In this document: positions 47,316 through 59,955 of the stretch, in pieces | How the letters are laid out: every line of letters begins with the position of its first letter | Position numbering within the stretch: the stretch's first letter is position 1 | Source of the DNA: Rallus limicola | Lineage: Eukaryota > Chordata > Aves > Gruiformes > Rallidae | Direction: 5' to 3' | DNA: 64,000 nt | Assembly (NCBI GenBank): GCA_022605955.1 | Contig: JAKCOZ010000008.1 | Location: 5,954,001 to 6,018,000 of the forward strand | Program-made: the position numbers and the translations under genes | Notes under the pieces: generated by a model | What the model was told of the DNA's origin: nothing | What the model saw: the letters and a program-made list of their open reading frames with translations, nothing else | Database searches by the model: none

Positions 47316-49874
47316 CTAAACCAAAAAACAAACCGAAAACATCCCAAAGAAAAAACGAGATTGAACATCGTGCTACTCATGGCATCCAGAAGTCATTTGA
47401 AAATTAATGGAATATTGTCTCTCACTCAGCCCATATAGACATCTGAATTTGGGTATTGTCAGCTACTGCAATGTTTTACATCAGAGCCTGTGCAGAATGC
47501 TTTTTAAAAGAAGAAAAATCTTTCTGGATTTTTTTTTTTTAAAATCTTTATGCAGTTGCACAATGAGCAGTTTCAGCACTGAATCTGCAGTTCATGAGTA
47601 CAAATGTTTAATGTACCAGCATGCAAATACTATGAAATCAGGGAAAGGTAATATAATAAGAGGAAAGGAGCAATAGGTACATTCCTTAGCGAGAACGAAC
47701 ATAAGTTTCATTTCTCTCATCATGAGAGCTGGTTTTAATGTCGTTAATCCTTTTTCAAAGAGGAAATGTTGACAACACTTATGTCACTTGCTATGAGAAT
47801 AAATGAATATTGATTAATGTGGGTGACTTAAACTGAATTGCCATTTCATGCCATTTAAATTTCTTCTGAATGATTTTAAAAGCAAGAGAAACTTCTCTGT
47901 TGCACAAATATGTGGCTATATATATTTATTTGAAATTCTTTCTTGTGGCTGTCTTCTTCAAGGCTTTCTTCATCTGTATGCATGAACCTTTGAGCCTTGG
48001 TAAACCTTTCATGTAGTGGCTTTTATCCAACTAAACTTGTCCTTAGTGTAACACAACAGAACATGTCATTCTAAGTATGACTCCTCTCTTTCTACGTGTC
48101 CATATTTTAATTGTTGCATTAACCTTGGCCAGACACTACAGGATGGTAAATGTTTAGTTAAAATTTTAAAACCTTTATCATTTCAATGTGCCCAAAAAAT
48201 CTGAAAGTTTGCATTTGCAATTTCTGTGCTAAAGTTGTTATAATGTGATTCTGTCTCAATTGCTTCTCCATGTGTTTATGCAAATGGAAAAGTTCTTCAT
48301 TTATGTAATTAACATTTTCCTGTCTCTTCACACACACATATGGAAGAAAATAGCATGCTATCTCATTTTTTAAAATAGTCTTTTCAGGTGTAGGGACTGT
48401 GAGTGTAGTGTGAACCATTGTTTGGTTTGCTCTGAAGGAGTCCTTTGTGGTGTCAGGTAATATTTGAAGGAGAGCACAAAATGAGAGTGTGTTTATTAAG
48501 ATTTTTAGAAAACCGTTTTCAATACTATCATAGGGGAGAAGGTTCTAAATACCTCCAAAGTTTGATAGCAGAAAGATTTAAAGGGATGTTGTAGGAAATG
48601 TTGTATAATTTCTCCATTTCCAGAGCAAAACTGGCAAGAATGAGAGTATTAGTTGAACAAGAAATCTCAGTGTTGCTGTGTGATAGGTGCAGGCAGTGTT
48701 GTGGTGCTCTGCAAATCTGCCATGACAAAGACTTTCTACTTTTTTTGGGTTACCTTTTCCAGATTCCAAATCAGCTAAGGAGTGTAATCACACACTAAGC
48801 CTGTCTTTATTCAAGATGCTCTTGAGGATGTTTATCTTTCTGGGACTTCAGTGCGACCAAGCATATATTCAAAGATGAGCACACATTGAAGTGCTTTTCC
48901 AAAGAGTGATGCTTTCCTGACTGGAGAAGCATACAGCACCATTACCTGCTTCTGCTCTGTCATATCCTTTGTGATCTGCAGCTGTCCATGCTTTATAATG
49001 GACTGATTTCCAAACACACCAACACAAAATGTCCCTGTTGAGGAGTGGAACGTTTTGACATTGTGGTGAGAACAATAGTTTGAGAAACAGGAGGTCTGGG
49101 TGTCCCTGTGTAGCTGTGCCCAGGAGGCCTTGGGCGGCATGGTGTAACCTAGTTCCCTACACTTCTGATTCCTTTCCAAGCACTGTCACACAAATAACTA
49201 ATAACAGAGTTGTTGCTGGGGGAAAGAATCATCTTGGTATGGGTAGGTTCACATCAGATTGAGTGGGATGCTGCAAACTTGAGAATTAGACTGGGGAGAA
49301 CAAAGCAGAAGCTGTAAGCTTATTAGACTCGCAGAGGCAGTTTTGGATGAGTTTTCCCAGCTTCCTGTGAGAAGAAAATATTTTCAAAATTGGTTTGATT
49401 GCTAATCTGATTATGGCAGCTCAGAAGTTAAATTGAAACATGAAATAAATGAAGGCTTTTGGAGTTATGAATTAATTAGAAAACTAATTAGGACAGATAA
49501 AAGAAATGCAAGTCAATGAATTGTTTTTCTTATCTTGGAAGAAGAACATTTTGAAAATTGAAAAGATGATATTAAACAAAGCCCACAAATGACTGGAAAT
49601 CATGTTAGCAGAAAGATAGGTACTAATATGGGATTTTATTATTTTTTTTACATCATGATATGGATTTTCAAAAATTATTTCTGAATTTAGTTTAGAAGGG
49701 TGGCTGTCTATAGGCTCTGGGACAGCTGGAAGAGAAATGTTGAATGAAGGCTGAGTAGATGGTGAGAGATTGAGTGTGTGAGTCCCAGCAAGTGTTCTAC
49801 TGATGTCTGTAAAAGGGGTGGGTGCTCATGGGCTGGCCATGCTCTCGCACACCAGGATTTCAAGCAGAAACATT
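47316..49874. other. Non-coding DNA, nothing firm
   Basis: AT-rich. An 86-codon minus-strand frame at 48158-48418 reads as a helix-like, charged peptide over its carboxy half, but its flanking splice signals are weak. AATAAA occurs on the minus strand at 49635-49640, about 240 nt beyond the candidate exon ending at 49875. Confidence 0.45.
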
Positions 49875-49991
49875 TCAGTATGCATTGTGTGACCCCTGGA
49901 TGGGTGGTGGAGCAAGCCCTGGCCCCCTCCCTGCTTGTATTTCAGGGTCCCTCCCTATGCCATGGGCAGGTGCAGGCACTTGGGTTGCCTC
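49875..49991 (-). other. Candidate terminal exon, unidentified gene
   Basis: A strong minus-strand acceptor, CCCCTTCTTTCTCTTGGTGCAG, is reduced here to its core TTTCTCTTGGTGCAG just above 49991. It opens a phase-0 frame of 38 codons ending in TGA at 49875. The peptide is Pro/Gly-rich. It fits in phase behind the candidate exon at 51287-51435, and a minus-strand AATAAA follows at 49635-49640. It is short and GC-rich, so chance is a real alternative. Confidence 0.2.
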
Positions 49992-50590
49992 CTGCACCAA
50001 GAGAAAGAAGGGGATGTTTTCTAAGTCACTAGGTTGGAAAGTTGCCTGATGACTTTTTCTCTTGGTGCAAGTCATATACTGTGTATATATTATGTACCAG
50101 AATTCCTTACTGGGCACTGACTGGAGAAATCAGAGATAACTTTCAGGTATCAGATGAAATCGGTTGCTCTCAAGCACTGGAAAGTGCAGCTTCTTGTTGA
50201 GGCAAGAGTCACTCTCCCCTCTACATAGTGCTGACAAATAGCTTATTTTAATCAAGAAGGAAATGTTGCTTTTCAGACAGCACATAATAACTTTGTGGTT
50301 CTCTCAGCTTCACGATGGTGCAGGATGCCAACGTTTTATTAAATACATTGAAGGAGTTTAGGGACACTGGCTATTAAACACAGTGGGTTTTACACAGACC
50401 TGGACTTGGGAAGGTTTTGTCCTGAGACTGTGAAATGGAGAAATAGTTTGTGTACATACTGACTGCTTGCTGCCAAAATTCATTAGATGGTCAATGCTAT
50501 CGCTGGCCTCACTGACGTCTTAGGAAAGCAGTGTTCAGAGATAGTTCAGGGAATGCACACATACATACCTGGATGTATACATCTGAGCAC

Positions 50591-50637
50591 CACCTCTGCT
50601 CCTCTCACACCACCTCTGCTCCTCTCACACCACCTCT
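50591..50637. repeat. Short tandem repeat, 20-bp unit, about 2.4 copies
   Basis: CACCTCTGCTCCTCTCACAC at 50591-50610 is repeated exactly at 50611-50630, with a partial third copy after it. Confidence 0.93.
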
Positions 50638-51286
50638 TCCTTCTCCATCCCTATGGCTGTTACCTGCCCACTTTCTGCATAGTTTTGGTGTTTTGGTGCC
50701 TCAGAATCGCAGTGCAACACATGCAGGAATGTTTTGCAGGGCATTAAAGGCCACTGGCAGAACAAATCAAGGATATGAGTCAGGTTTTTTTGGATTACTG
50801 CTCGACTTTAGACAGGATCATGGGAGAAGTTGGAAGGCTGAACTGTGCAGATGGTAAACATTGCAACAATAGGTGGTGTTAGGCAGATTGATCTTCCTGA
50901 GACCTCCAAGGAACTTCAGAACAGATGTGTCCCTAAGTCTTTTGATTTTTCAGGAAAAGGCTATATGTGTATAAAGGGAATATTTGGATACCAGTGCAAT
51001 ACTTTGTTTTCATTATTGTTAAGTATTTATTTATTATCAGTAGATCCGTGCATCTTTAGTTTTTCCAAATGCTTTGTGCATCAGTGAACTTTGGCAAATT
51101 TGACTTTAAAACTCTTCTGGGTTTATGAACAAAAAACATCTTAAAGTTCTAGAAATTTTTATTCTCAGGGGTTGCAGCTACATGGGTCAGTAGCAGGGAT
51201 ATAATCCTGATCTCTGGGTAAATCACATAATGTATTTTCTGTTTCATTTTCTTATGTGTGAACGAGGGACAGAACTGAGAAGCTAC

Positions 51287-51435
51287 CTGTAGCTTAGACG
51301 GACAAGCCAAGCTGCCAGCATCTGGCTGCTGAACTTTTTGCTTTGCATTTGCTGGAAAAGCAGTCGTACAATCAAGAGCTGCATCTGCTTCAGTTTCATC
51401 ATGTGCTGAAGTGTCTCTCTTCAGCATTTCAAGTG
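51287..51435 (-). other. Candidate coding exon, unidentified gene
   Basis: A 149-nt minus-strand segment between an acceptor-like TTCATTTATAG (above 51435; weak pyrimidine tract) and a donor CTACAG/GTAGCT (at 51287/51286). It begins with two bases of a split codon and then has 49 open codons, ending in phase 0. The peptide is acidic and hydrophilic (it includes KRDTSAHDETEADAALD). Its entry phase fits the candidate exon at 51745-51893 and its exit phase fits 49875-49991. No family is recognised. Confidence 0.28.
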
Positions 51436-51744
51436 CTATAAATGAATTACAGACAATAGTAAGAGGATCCTAATAATTCTGAGTTAACAGTCAATTTATT
51501 TTTGAGTGTGCTCAAATTCTTACGTTATTGTAGGGGAGTAATTTCTGACACACAGCCCAAAGAGAGAGGGGAGTACCATTCATTTCCCAGAGCCTCGTGC
51601 CTGCCCATGTCTTAAATCAGTGTTTCCTAGTGTAGCATTTTGGGAGGCTAACACTGGTAGGAACAGCCTGGGAAGGAGACAGCCATGTGAACCTGGAATG
51701 GTCTTTGCCTTCCTACAAATGAAAAATGGACTCTGGCAGCTTGC

Positions 51745-51893
51745 CTGAGTGGAGCTGCCACATCCCTCTGGGGGCTTGCTTTTGGAGAGGGCTGCTGTGC
51801 TCTGCTCCCTGTGAGACTTCCTCATTACTTGTGATTGTAGGTCCTTTGGCAGCAACTGCTTCAATTGAAAATCTCAGCAGCTCCAATGAATGT
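51745..51893 (-). other. Candidate coding exon, unidentified gene
   Basis: The minus-strand acceptor TTTTGCCCTTACAG lies just above 51893. The frame then runs open through HSLELLRFSIEAVAAKGP. Two donors would leave a single base and so match the next exon's entry phase: a GC-type donor CTCAG/GCAAGC at 51745 (149-nt exon) or a weaker CACAA/GTAATG at 51829 (65-nt exon). The start phase requires two bases from an upstream exon that I could not find. No family is recognised; a chance frame remains possible. Confidence 0.28.
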
Positions 51894-54800
51894 CTGTAAG
51901 GGCAAAATGTACCAGAGAGTCACCAGGGAAATCAGAAGGTGCTTTGGAATAATAAATGTGTAAGTGTTTTCCTTTCTTATAGTTTGTGTGTGATGGGGAA
52001 AGTTATCCTTCCCCTGAAGGGGGGATCATTAATAAATACAGTCTCAAACATGACCACAAAAAATGTCTTGCCCAGCAGCTTGAAGTTAATCCTCTTTTGT
52101 TGTTCTCTTTGTCTTCCAAAAGAGTGAGTTGGTAGGTAACACCCACCATAGTAGCACCAACATGATGGAGAGTGGGTGGCATTTCGCACTTAGGTGCATT
52201 GAAAACAGAGGCAAGTATAGCTAAGTCTTTAAAGGCAGGTACAGTCAGCACTGTCACATGAAGGCATACAAGGTAACTTCAGAAAGGTTAGGCTGGATAC
52301 TAGAGCATGGCTATAAAGTTCATAACCCACTACTTTAACCCACTGACTTGCAGAACAGCTGATTTTAACCTTAGCTTGGATATCTCTCAGTCATGCTGTA
52401 GCAGTGTGGTAGGCACCTGAAATGTTAGTGGCTATGTGAAATAAGGGAGCGGCTTTGACATGACAGCTTTCCATCCCAAAACTAGGCAAAACACCTTCAA
52501 ATCAAGAGTTGTGGTACACTTGAGAGAACTGGCAATGCTGGGCCAGTACTGGCAAGAAGGTGTGACAAGGAGATCACGCCAATACTGCAATCTGAAAAAG
52601 AACCTTGAACAAAGAAGTTCTGAAGAAGATTCTGACTGGTTGGAGAGGAGAACAGAAGGAGGACAGGAGGACATGGTACCATGAGAATATCCATTACTCT
52701 TTCTTTGTCACTGATACTGCTCCTGGGCACTAGCAAGTGTTCAAGTTCAGAGCTGGCATGGAGAAATCAGTAAAATAAGCTCCCTCAGCCACCAGCAGCC
52801 CCAGATCTGTTACATGTGGCTGCAAGGGGAAATTATTCCACCTTGGTCCAAAATTAGGAGGATTATGCCTTGTCCTCTACAGCCACTCAGGCTGCTCCAG
52901 CACTGCTACCTACCACAGAGGACCTAGAGCAACTCCAGTTCTGCCATATATCTAATGGATAATAATATATATATAATTAAGAATACCATTAGAATTCCCT
53001 TGCTTGTCTCCAGCAGATGCTGAGGAGTGGCCTGAAGACTGCTGACCCTGTGTTGCTGGTGTGGAGGGACATGACACTAAACATCAGTGACCAGCGGGAA
53101 GGAACTCTTGCAATGAGAGTAGGGAGTTAATCCTGTTTTCTTGGCTATCTGTGAGAAAAAGCATGAATGAAGGTGTTTTGGGGAAGGAAAGGGAAAAATG
53201 TCTGTCTGAGGAAAACCCCATACGTCCCTGAAGTAGAGGATCATGGAGAAAACACCTTCTTGCTGAGTTTTTGTCCAACGGTGTTATTACATTACAGAGC
53301 CTTATGAAGCAGTCTACCTCTGTGATCTAGCTTTATAAAAAACCAGACAAACTTGAAGGAAAAATGCAAAAAGAAGAATTACCATAATAAAACAGACTGT
53401 AGGAAGCCCCAGAAACTGAAGATTGGCTTAACTGACAAAAAGTGTCAATGAATAAAGGATGTGGTTTAATAATTGATCTTCTCACATTTTAATATTTTAG
53501 TTGTCAGATATTGCAGAAACTGGAGATAGTGAAAGACTTTTTTTTAACCTTTTCTTTGAAGTTTATGATAGGTTGATAGTTGCTGTTCAAAACATATTTT
53601 TTTCATCATTATAACCCACAGAAAGTTTTTGGAGTTTAATGGACACGGGAAGAATTCAGATAACTATCAGAGTGATGAGTTATGCATCATGTCTAAATGA
53701 AGTAAATCCTGTGACTCTACAAAGGTATCGCAGGAAAATGTGATCAGAAAGTTTCTAGATCTGTACAAACAGTAAGGACAATCAATGTCAACTTTCCAAC
53801 AATAACAATTCTGTGCAAGTTAAGCTCACTTATGCTTTGTGGAAGAATTCAAACGCTTTCAATATTGATTGGATCAAACAAAATGGGAAAAAGGAGGATT
53901 TATCTTCTGAGTTTCTATTTTTATCCTATGCAAACCAGTCTTTTCTGATCATAATCTGCACAGTAAGTTCTCCACTGCTGGAACTTCAAGCTCAAAACCA
54001 GAGCAGTATGGGGATTAGTCAGATTTTGAAAATCCCTACAGCTCCCAAAACTTTTTAAAACGCTAATCTCCAAAAGGACTTTAAGTTGCATTCACTTAGT
54101 CTTGGTTTCTTAATTTAAAAACTGAAATAGCAAAGGAATTTTTTGGTAAATTTAGAGCTGTTGCCTCCAAAATAGCATTGGCTACGGGCTAACCATTTTT
54201 AGATAAGTTTTAGAGTGTTTATACCCTCTGGATGATTGAGATGTGACTGGAACAGCTATTTGTGGTTTGTCAAAAATATTTAGAAGGGCTATTTTTTTTT
54301 TTTTTTTGGCCAAATTTAGGGCCAGCAGAGCTGGGTTCATTGTCTGATAAGGGATAAAATGAGAAAGGCTAAGCCCAGAACCTCTGATTTGCTTTCCTGC
54401 CTCACACTGTAATATTTATTTCAAAGATACTTCGAATACTATTAAAGAAGCCTTAGAATACAGTGCTGAGTAGGGCAATAATGTTACAGCCACAAATACA
54501 GCTTGGAAATAGTCTCAAGTGCAAGTGCAAGAAATTACCTCTCTATCCTAAGGGAGTTTATGGGTGTAGCTGGAAGAGCAGTATTGCTGAATTAGGGGAG
54601 CAGAGGCACTGCCCACCACCAGAGTAGTGCTGGGCAGCTTGAGCCTCCTTTCAGACTTAGAATCTAAGTGCATTTGGTTGTGAAGAGAAACCAGGACGTA
54701 GACATGCTACCTGAGCTCCTGACCTAGAGAAAGGTCCAGGGTCGTAGTCTTGGGCCATGTGAATGCTAAATAAGTAATTAGCTAGAGCACAAGCTCCAGA

Positions 54801-57800
54801 GGGCAAGGTCAATTTGTGCCAAGCAAGAGGGGCAAATCCTTGCTGCATACAGCTTCCTACAGGCAGGGGTTAAGCAGTTTTGTGGTGATGCTTCTCCCAA
54901 GTCAGGACTAATGCTGGGAAAAGAGCCTGCAAAACCGCACCCCTGTGCATAGCATAATTCATGTGCCATTATGATGCTGCAGGCTCTATTTTGTTTAAAA
55001 GGACATTGGTTTAATTTCTTATTAATTTTTAATTTTGTATACATAACTGTTTTCTGCTTTTTAACATCAACAGGTGGACTTGTCGCCACGTTACAGTGGA
55101 GGTAGAAAAGGAGAAGGGAACTGGCTTTTGAACCACTAGACTGTCACCTGCTGCTTGTACAGGATTACCACATGGTAAGATGAAATGTCTGGGTAAAGTT
55201 TTGTGAATGCTGCCTAGATGCAGGCATTCAATTTCAAATTGATTATTTGTGACTGTAGAATTAAAACACAGGAGATAGCTTTAGTTGACCTTCACTTCAT
55301 AGGCCTTTGCTTCACGAGACCTGTGGGTATGCATGTGTATATCTAAGTATGTATGAACACAAATGGTGTTTGAGTAAACTAATATATAGAAATCAGGCTA
55401 AATCTGCTTAGTATTAAAATAGCCAACGTGGTATCAGCACATATTTTCATTCATTAGTCTGATTTGATACAGTTCTGCAATCACTAATTGGATAGCAAAC
55501 ACATTTAAAGTATCTGTGCTAAATTGCCACAAACAGAAAACACTCCCTGGCCTTTTCACTCCAAGTCACCCCAGGCTCCTTAAAAGTTTTTCAGAAATAG
55601 GTTTCTGATTATTATGCAAGGATAAAATACAACAAATACATGCTGTTCTGGAATGATTTGTTTGATAGGCCAGATGATCTACCTCTCATAAAACTTCAGG
55701 AATTGGTTGTGATCTTTTTCTGAAGTGTAATTTAGCTAATCAGTATGTGCCATCCTGGTAGGCAATGAATTGAGTCACTTATATTATAGAGGATACTAAC
55801 AAAACCTGTGCTAGTTAATAAAAGAGAATGGTTTGCTTACTCAGCTTTAAAAAGCAAAATGATTGGTAGTTACCAACTGCTTTACAGAATGGGCTGTATA
55901 ATGCTTATGAATAAAATAGGACTCAATTTAGGAGACTGTTGCCAACTTAAGAAGTGTTGATAGTAGAAAAACAAATTAGCTTCCATGTGTTTTCTGTCTT
56001 CATAGCGAAGAGCATTTTGTACAATCACATTTACTTCTCTTTCTAATAGTTCTCTGGAGCAGATTACTGTGGTTGCTAATGATATGGGGCCTTTTCTGTA
56101 TTTTTGTCTGGTGTGTGTTATATCCATTAACTAATTTTGAGAAAACATGTCATACAATTAAGGTTTAAAAAACCCCAGCTAGCATTATTTAGCCTGATAT
56201 GTGGGGTTCATGCCCTTTTCAATTTACATTAAGTGAGTGAGTAGAAGGATCAGGATTATTTCTAGGATCAGCACCAAAGTAATAACAGATCTATCAATCA
56301 AAATGTGCTGTGCATGGGCCTAAGTCCAGAACCATGTTCATGAAAATCCTTGCTCAAATGTTGCCTTGCAATGGTGACATCTAAACTGCATGCAGCCTTT
56401 CTCCTGGTTAGGCACACTGAATTCTTCAAGAAATGTCATAAACAGTATGCTGTATTTAAATATTTAGAAAGTGCATTAAAGACAAATGACCTCATAAAGT
56501 CTATGTTCATTTCCAAGGTAATTTGGGAGGTGCTTTAAAAGCTACCCAGAGGTGTGAGAAGACCTGGGCTCTGAAGTGGGCTGAAGGGAGGACGCTGTAT
56601 GAGAAACTAATCCATGGGAGCTCTGGGGAAAAATGTGCCCAGGGCTTTCTACCAGAAATCCCACTGAAAAGTAAAAAATTGCCTCCAGCAATTCCAAACT
56701 GACATGTTTCATGACAGGAGTTAATTTCTACAGACTGGCATTTTTTTATAGCTGTTTTGCTGCAAACTTTATGACCAGCTGCAACAGCAATCCTTTAGCC
56801 TGCTTATATGAGGTGCAGGGGTGCTAACCCAGCACGGGCACTTGGGGAAAATACATCATCAAAAGTCCATCATCCCTGTAACAGAGAGCTGGGTATTGTA
56901 CAGATAGATCTGACAGCATCTTTCTAAGAGGAGGTAATCCATACTGCTGAAATGTTTGGAAATCTTTCTGATTATATATTTCTAACAACAACCACTGTGC
57001 TGTTGGATTCTTCACTGGAAGAATCTAATTGGATTCTTTGCCAGAAATAAACCTGCAGCATTAAGCAGCTGAGCACGTTGCAAATCACCATCTTTTTGTC
57101 GTCTGGTTTGGGTATGATATTTAATGTGACTCATGCCTTACTTTTTGCCTTCAGAACAGGTACTGAAGTTTGAGTCAGAATGTCCCCAGCGGGACTGTGA
57201 TAAAGCACCTCATTTCTAAATATTTCACAGGCTCAGCCCAGTTCCTGTGCTTGTGAGTTCTTCTTTAAGGATGCAGCCACCTAAGGGAAAACACAGTGAT
57301 AAAGGACTTGCTTCTGCCAACTTATTTTATATCCATCCTTTTGTTGGCCTTTTGAAATGCAGTATTATGCCAAAACTTAATTGCAGTGCTGTTAATTGCA
57401 TGCAGAGCCATAAACACTGAGTTAATATATTGCATATGATGTGTGTGTGTGTGTAAATGTCAGTCACAGATTACTTAGCTACCTTTTTAGACATTAAATT
57501 TGGGAATGTTTCTTAGGAAAGAAACCTTTTGACAATATGAAGTCTTCTGAGCTACATTGAGATTTAAGCCATGTGGAGCACTTACTTCCCCCACTGCAAA
57601 CAAATTAACATTGGCAGAAAAGTTTAACACATCAGTCACTGATAGATCATCTCCAGGTAAGATTCAAATATATATACCTGTCAAAATCAGTGAGGATTAT
57701 TTCTTTTCAGTTAGAAGTAATATTTTAAGAATGCTGACAGAAATTATTTCACAGAAAAGATGTGCTGAGCTACTCCAAATCATGGCCAGATCTAATTATA

Positions 57801-58353
57801 GCATTTGTAGATGTTTGCTTCTCCTGAAATTTTTACTTCTGTCATCTTTGTAGTGTGTTAGTGTCATTCATTTTTTGATCATTGTATTTGGAAAGGTACC
57901 AGCAGTGTTGTACACTGTGCTGCCTAAACCCAGTGGGCTTTCTAAAGAGCTGGTGTTCACATCCCAGGTACCAACCTGAATGTGTCCTGCGTGGGGCAAA
58001 GGTAAATTGCTTTCACCCTGCAGGTTTTGTAGGATTTTTAATAAATCCATTTGCACTATGCATGAAGCAGGGTGGGGTGGGATGACTTTTTCTGTCAGAA
58101 TTGTCTTTTACTGGCATAGGAATTTACTAATTAAGGGATGTTTTTGTGTGTTTGTGTGACAGAAGTTGTCTGTTTTCTGTCAAAACCAAGGGGGTTTTGT
58201 TATGTTTTGTTTTAAATCTAGAATTGAAATATAAAACGTTGAAAATGAAAACTTTTAATCTTAAACCTGGACTATCTTTATTTAGATATGCTTCCTTTGG
58301 AAGAGCAGCACCACCAGTTAACTGCCTGTTACTAGCTCTTGCTATTTTAATAA
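51894..58353. other. Non-coding DNA with simple repeats
   Basis: Chance frames only, including overlapping 80-codon (minus) and 74-codon (plus) frames at 52432-52684. Simple sequence: an AT run at about 52961-52977, a 17-base T run at about 54292-54307 and (TG)7 at 57440-57454. No mobile element is recognised. Confidence 0.55.
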
Positions 58354-59127
58354 AGGTTTGCAGCCAGTAGCTGCTGCTGCTGCTCTTCTCAGCAACTCCT
58401 TGCCTCTGTGCTGGCCTCTGGAAGGCTGCCAGGCTGCCTTCCTGGATTCCCCCAAAACCAACTGCCTGGCTGCAAAAAGCATTTGCTAGGGGTTTCCCAC
58501 TTTTATGGACCAGAATGGGGCCAGGTGTATACTGGGCTTTCTGCCTGTCATCTTCCAACAGTGCCTTTTTTAGGGAGGTGCCTTCTGAAACATACACTAT
58601 ACACAGCTTTATGTAATTGTGTGTGCAGAGCTCACAAGCATTCATGCATCTGGCTTTTCTTGAAACAAAATGTTCTCTCTGGGGATGGAATCAAATACAT
58701 TCCACTTCAAGTCATTTGTCAGAGAATTTCTATTTTTCATGCAAAGGAGGGGATGCATTTTAATAGTCTCCTTAATGTATTCAGATCATTCCCATGGAAA
58801 GAAGGAGCCAAACCAATACAGCAGAACCCTGCTCTCAAATTTCTCATTCTCAAATATTTGTTCACAGTTCACTTTGATCATTTTCCTGACTCATGTAAGA
58901 ACATTCAAATTTTTGTCTGGGAAGAGAATTTGCAGTTAAAAATTAAGAAAGAAGATTTGATATTTGTGCATGCCCATATTCTTACTGCAAATCTTGATGC
59001 TTGTCTAATATGGGAACCGAAATATGGAAAGAAACCCAAAATACTCCCAGTTATAAATTTCTTAATTTTCAGGGGAATTCATACAGAAGAATCTGGTCTA
59101 GATAATGTAGCAAATTTGGTAAAATAA
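58354..59127 (+). other. Unusually long stop-free frame, no recognised product
   Basis: There is no in-frame stop for 257 codons, much longer than expected in AT-rich DNA. However, the frame has no ATG for its first half (it can start only at GTG 58408 before a late ATG), starts with a (GCT)5 run at 58370-58384, has no domain, and is overlapped by a 172-codon frame on the other strand. A low local stop density is the simplest reading; an exon or relic of a coding element cannot be excluded. Confidence 0.2.
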
Positions 59128-59371
59128 AAGTGACATAAATAGGAGAGTTGGTTTTTCAGATTCACCATAATGAACTTTATTTCTTTACCTGCCTGTATCA
59201 TGTGCCAGTCAAAACCAGGGCTGATAAGGCATTTTGACAAGGCAACTGCTTGCTAAGTATTGGCATCTTCTGTATGATCAGATGTGGCCTGAACTTCAGA
59301 GAAAAGAGTCTGCAGTCTTAGGAAGCTCACAAGATGTCCATAGGTAAAGATCAATAGAAATATTTGAAAAA

Positions 59372-59955
59372 CCATAGAATCACAGAATCATAGGGGTTGG
59401 AAGGGACCTCCAGAGATCATCGGGTCCAACCCCCCTGCCAAAGCAGCTCCCCAGCTCATATTGCACAGTTCAGCGTCCAGACGCATCTTGAATCTCTCCA
59501 GAGAAGGAGACTCCACACCCCCCTGGGCAGCCTGTCCCAGGGCTCCCTCACCCTCACTGGGTAAAAGTTCTTCCCCATGTTGGTGCAGAACTTCCTGTGC
59601 TCCACCTTGCAGCCATTGCCCCTTGTCCTGTCTGCACAGACACTGAAAAGGGGCTGGCTGATTCCTCCTGCATCCCCTGCTTAAGATAATTATAAACATT
59701 AATTAGGTCCCCCCTTAGTCTTCTCAAGGCTGAACAGTCCCAGCTCACTCAGCCTTTCCTCATAGGGGAGATGCTCCAGGCCCTTTATCATCTTTGTAGC
59801 CCTTCTCTGGACTCTCTCCAGGAGATCCCTGTCCTTTTTATACCAGGGAGCCCAGAACTGGACACAATACTCCAGGTGGGGCCTGACCAGGGCAGAGTAG
59901 AGGGGGAGGATCACCTCCTTTGACCCTCTGACCACATTCCTCCTGATGCAATCCA
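59372..59955 (-). mobile_element. CR1 LINE, 3' part with broken ORF2
   Basis: On the plus strand it starts with the complement of the CR1 octamer end (ATAGAATCACAGAATCATAG) and GGTTGGAAGGGACCTCCAGA, then runs through the complements of the CR1 3' untranslated region and ORF2 end. The minus strand encodes the conserved carboxy terminus of CR1 reverse transcriptase: [19 protein letters not shown], then [19 protein letters not shown] and [15 protein letters not shown] at about 59710-59911. The frame shifts near 59725 ([15 protein letters not shown] continues in another frame) and again further on, so it is inactive. It is 5'-truncated but better preserved than the copy at 6932, hence younger. 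Confidence 0.94.

Noticed and set aside
48158..48418. Helix-like 86-codon minus frame as a coiled-coil exon
   Set aside because: Looks protein-like in its second half, but the acceptor is preceded by a purine-rich GTGTGAAGAGACAG and the donor is weak, so it was not listed as an exon.
52432..52684. Overlapping frames on both strands (80 codons minus, 74 codons plus, charged)
   Set aside because: Charged residues follow from a purine-rich plus strand; splice signals are poor and no domain is present.
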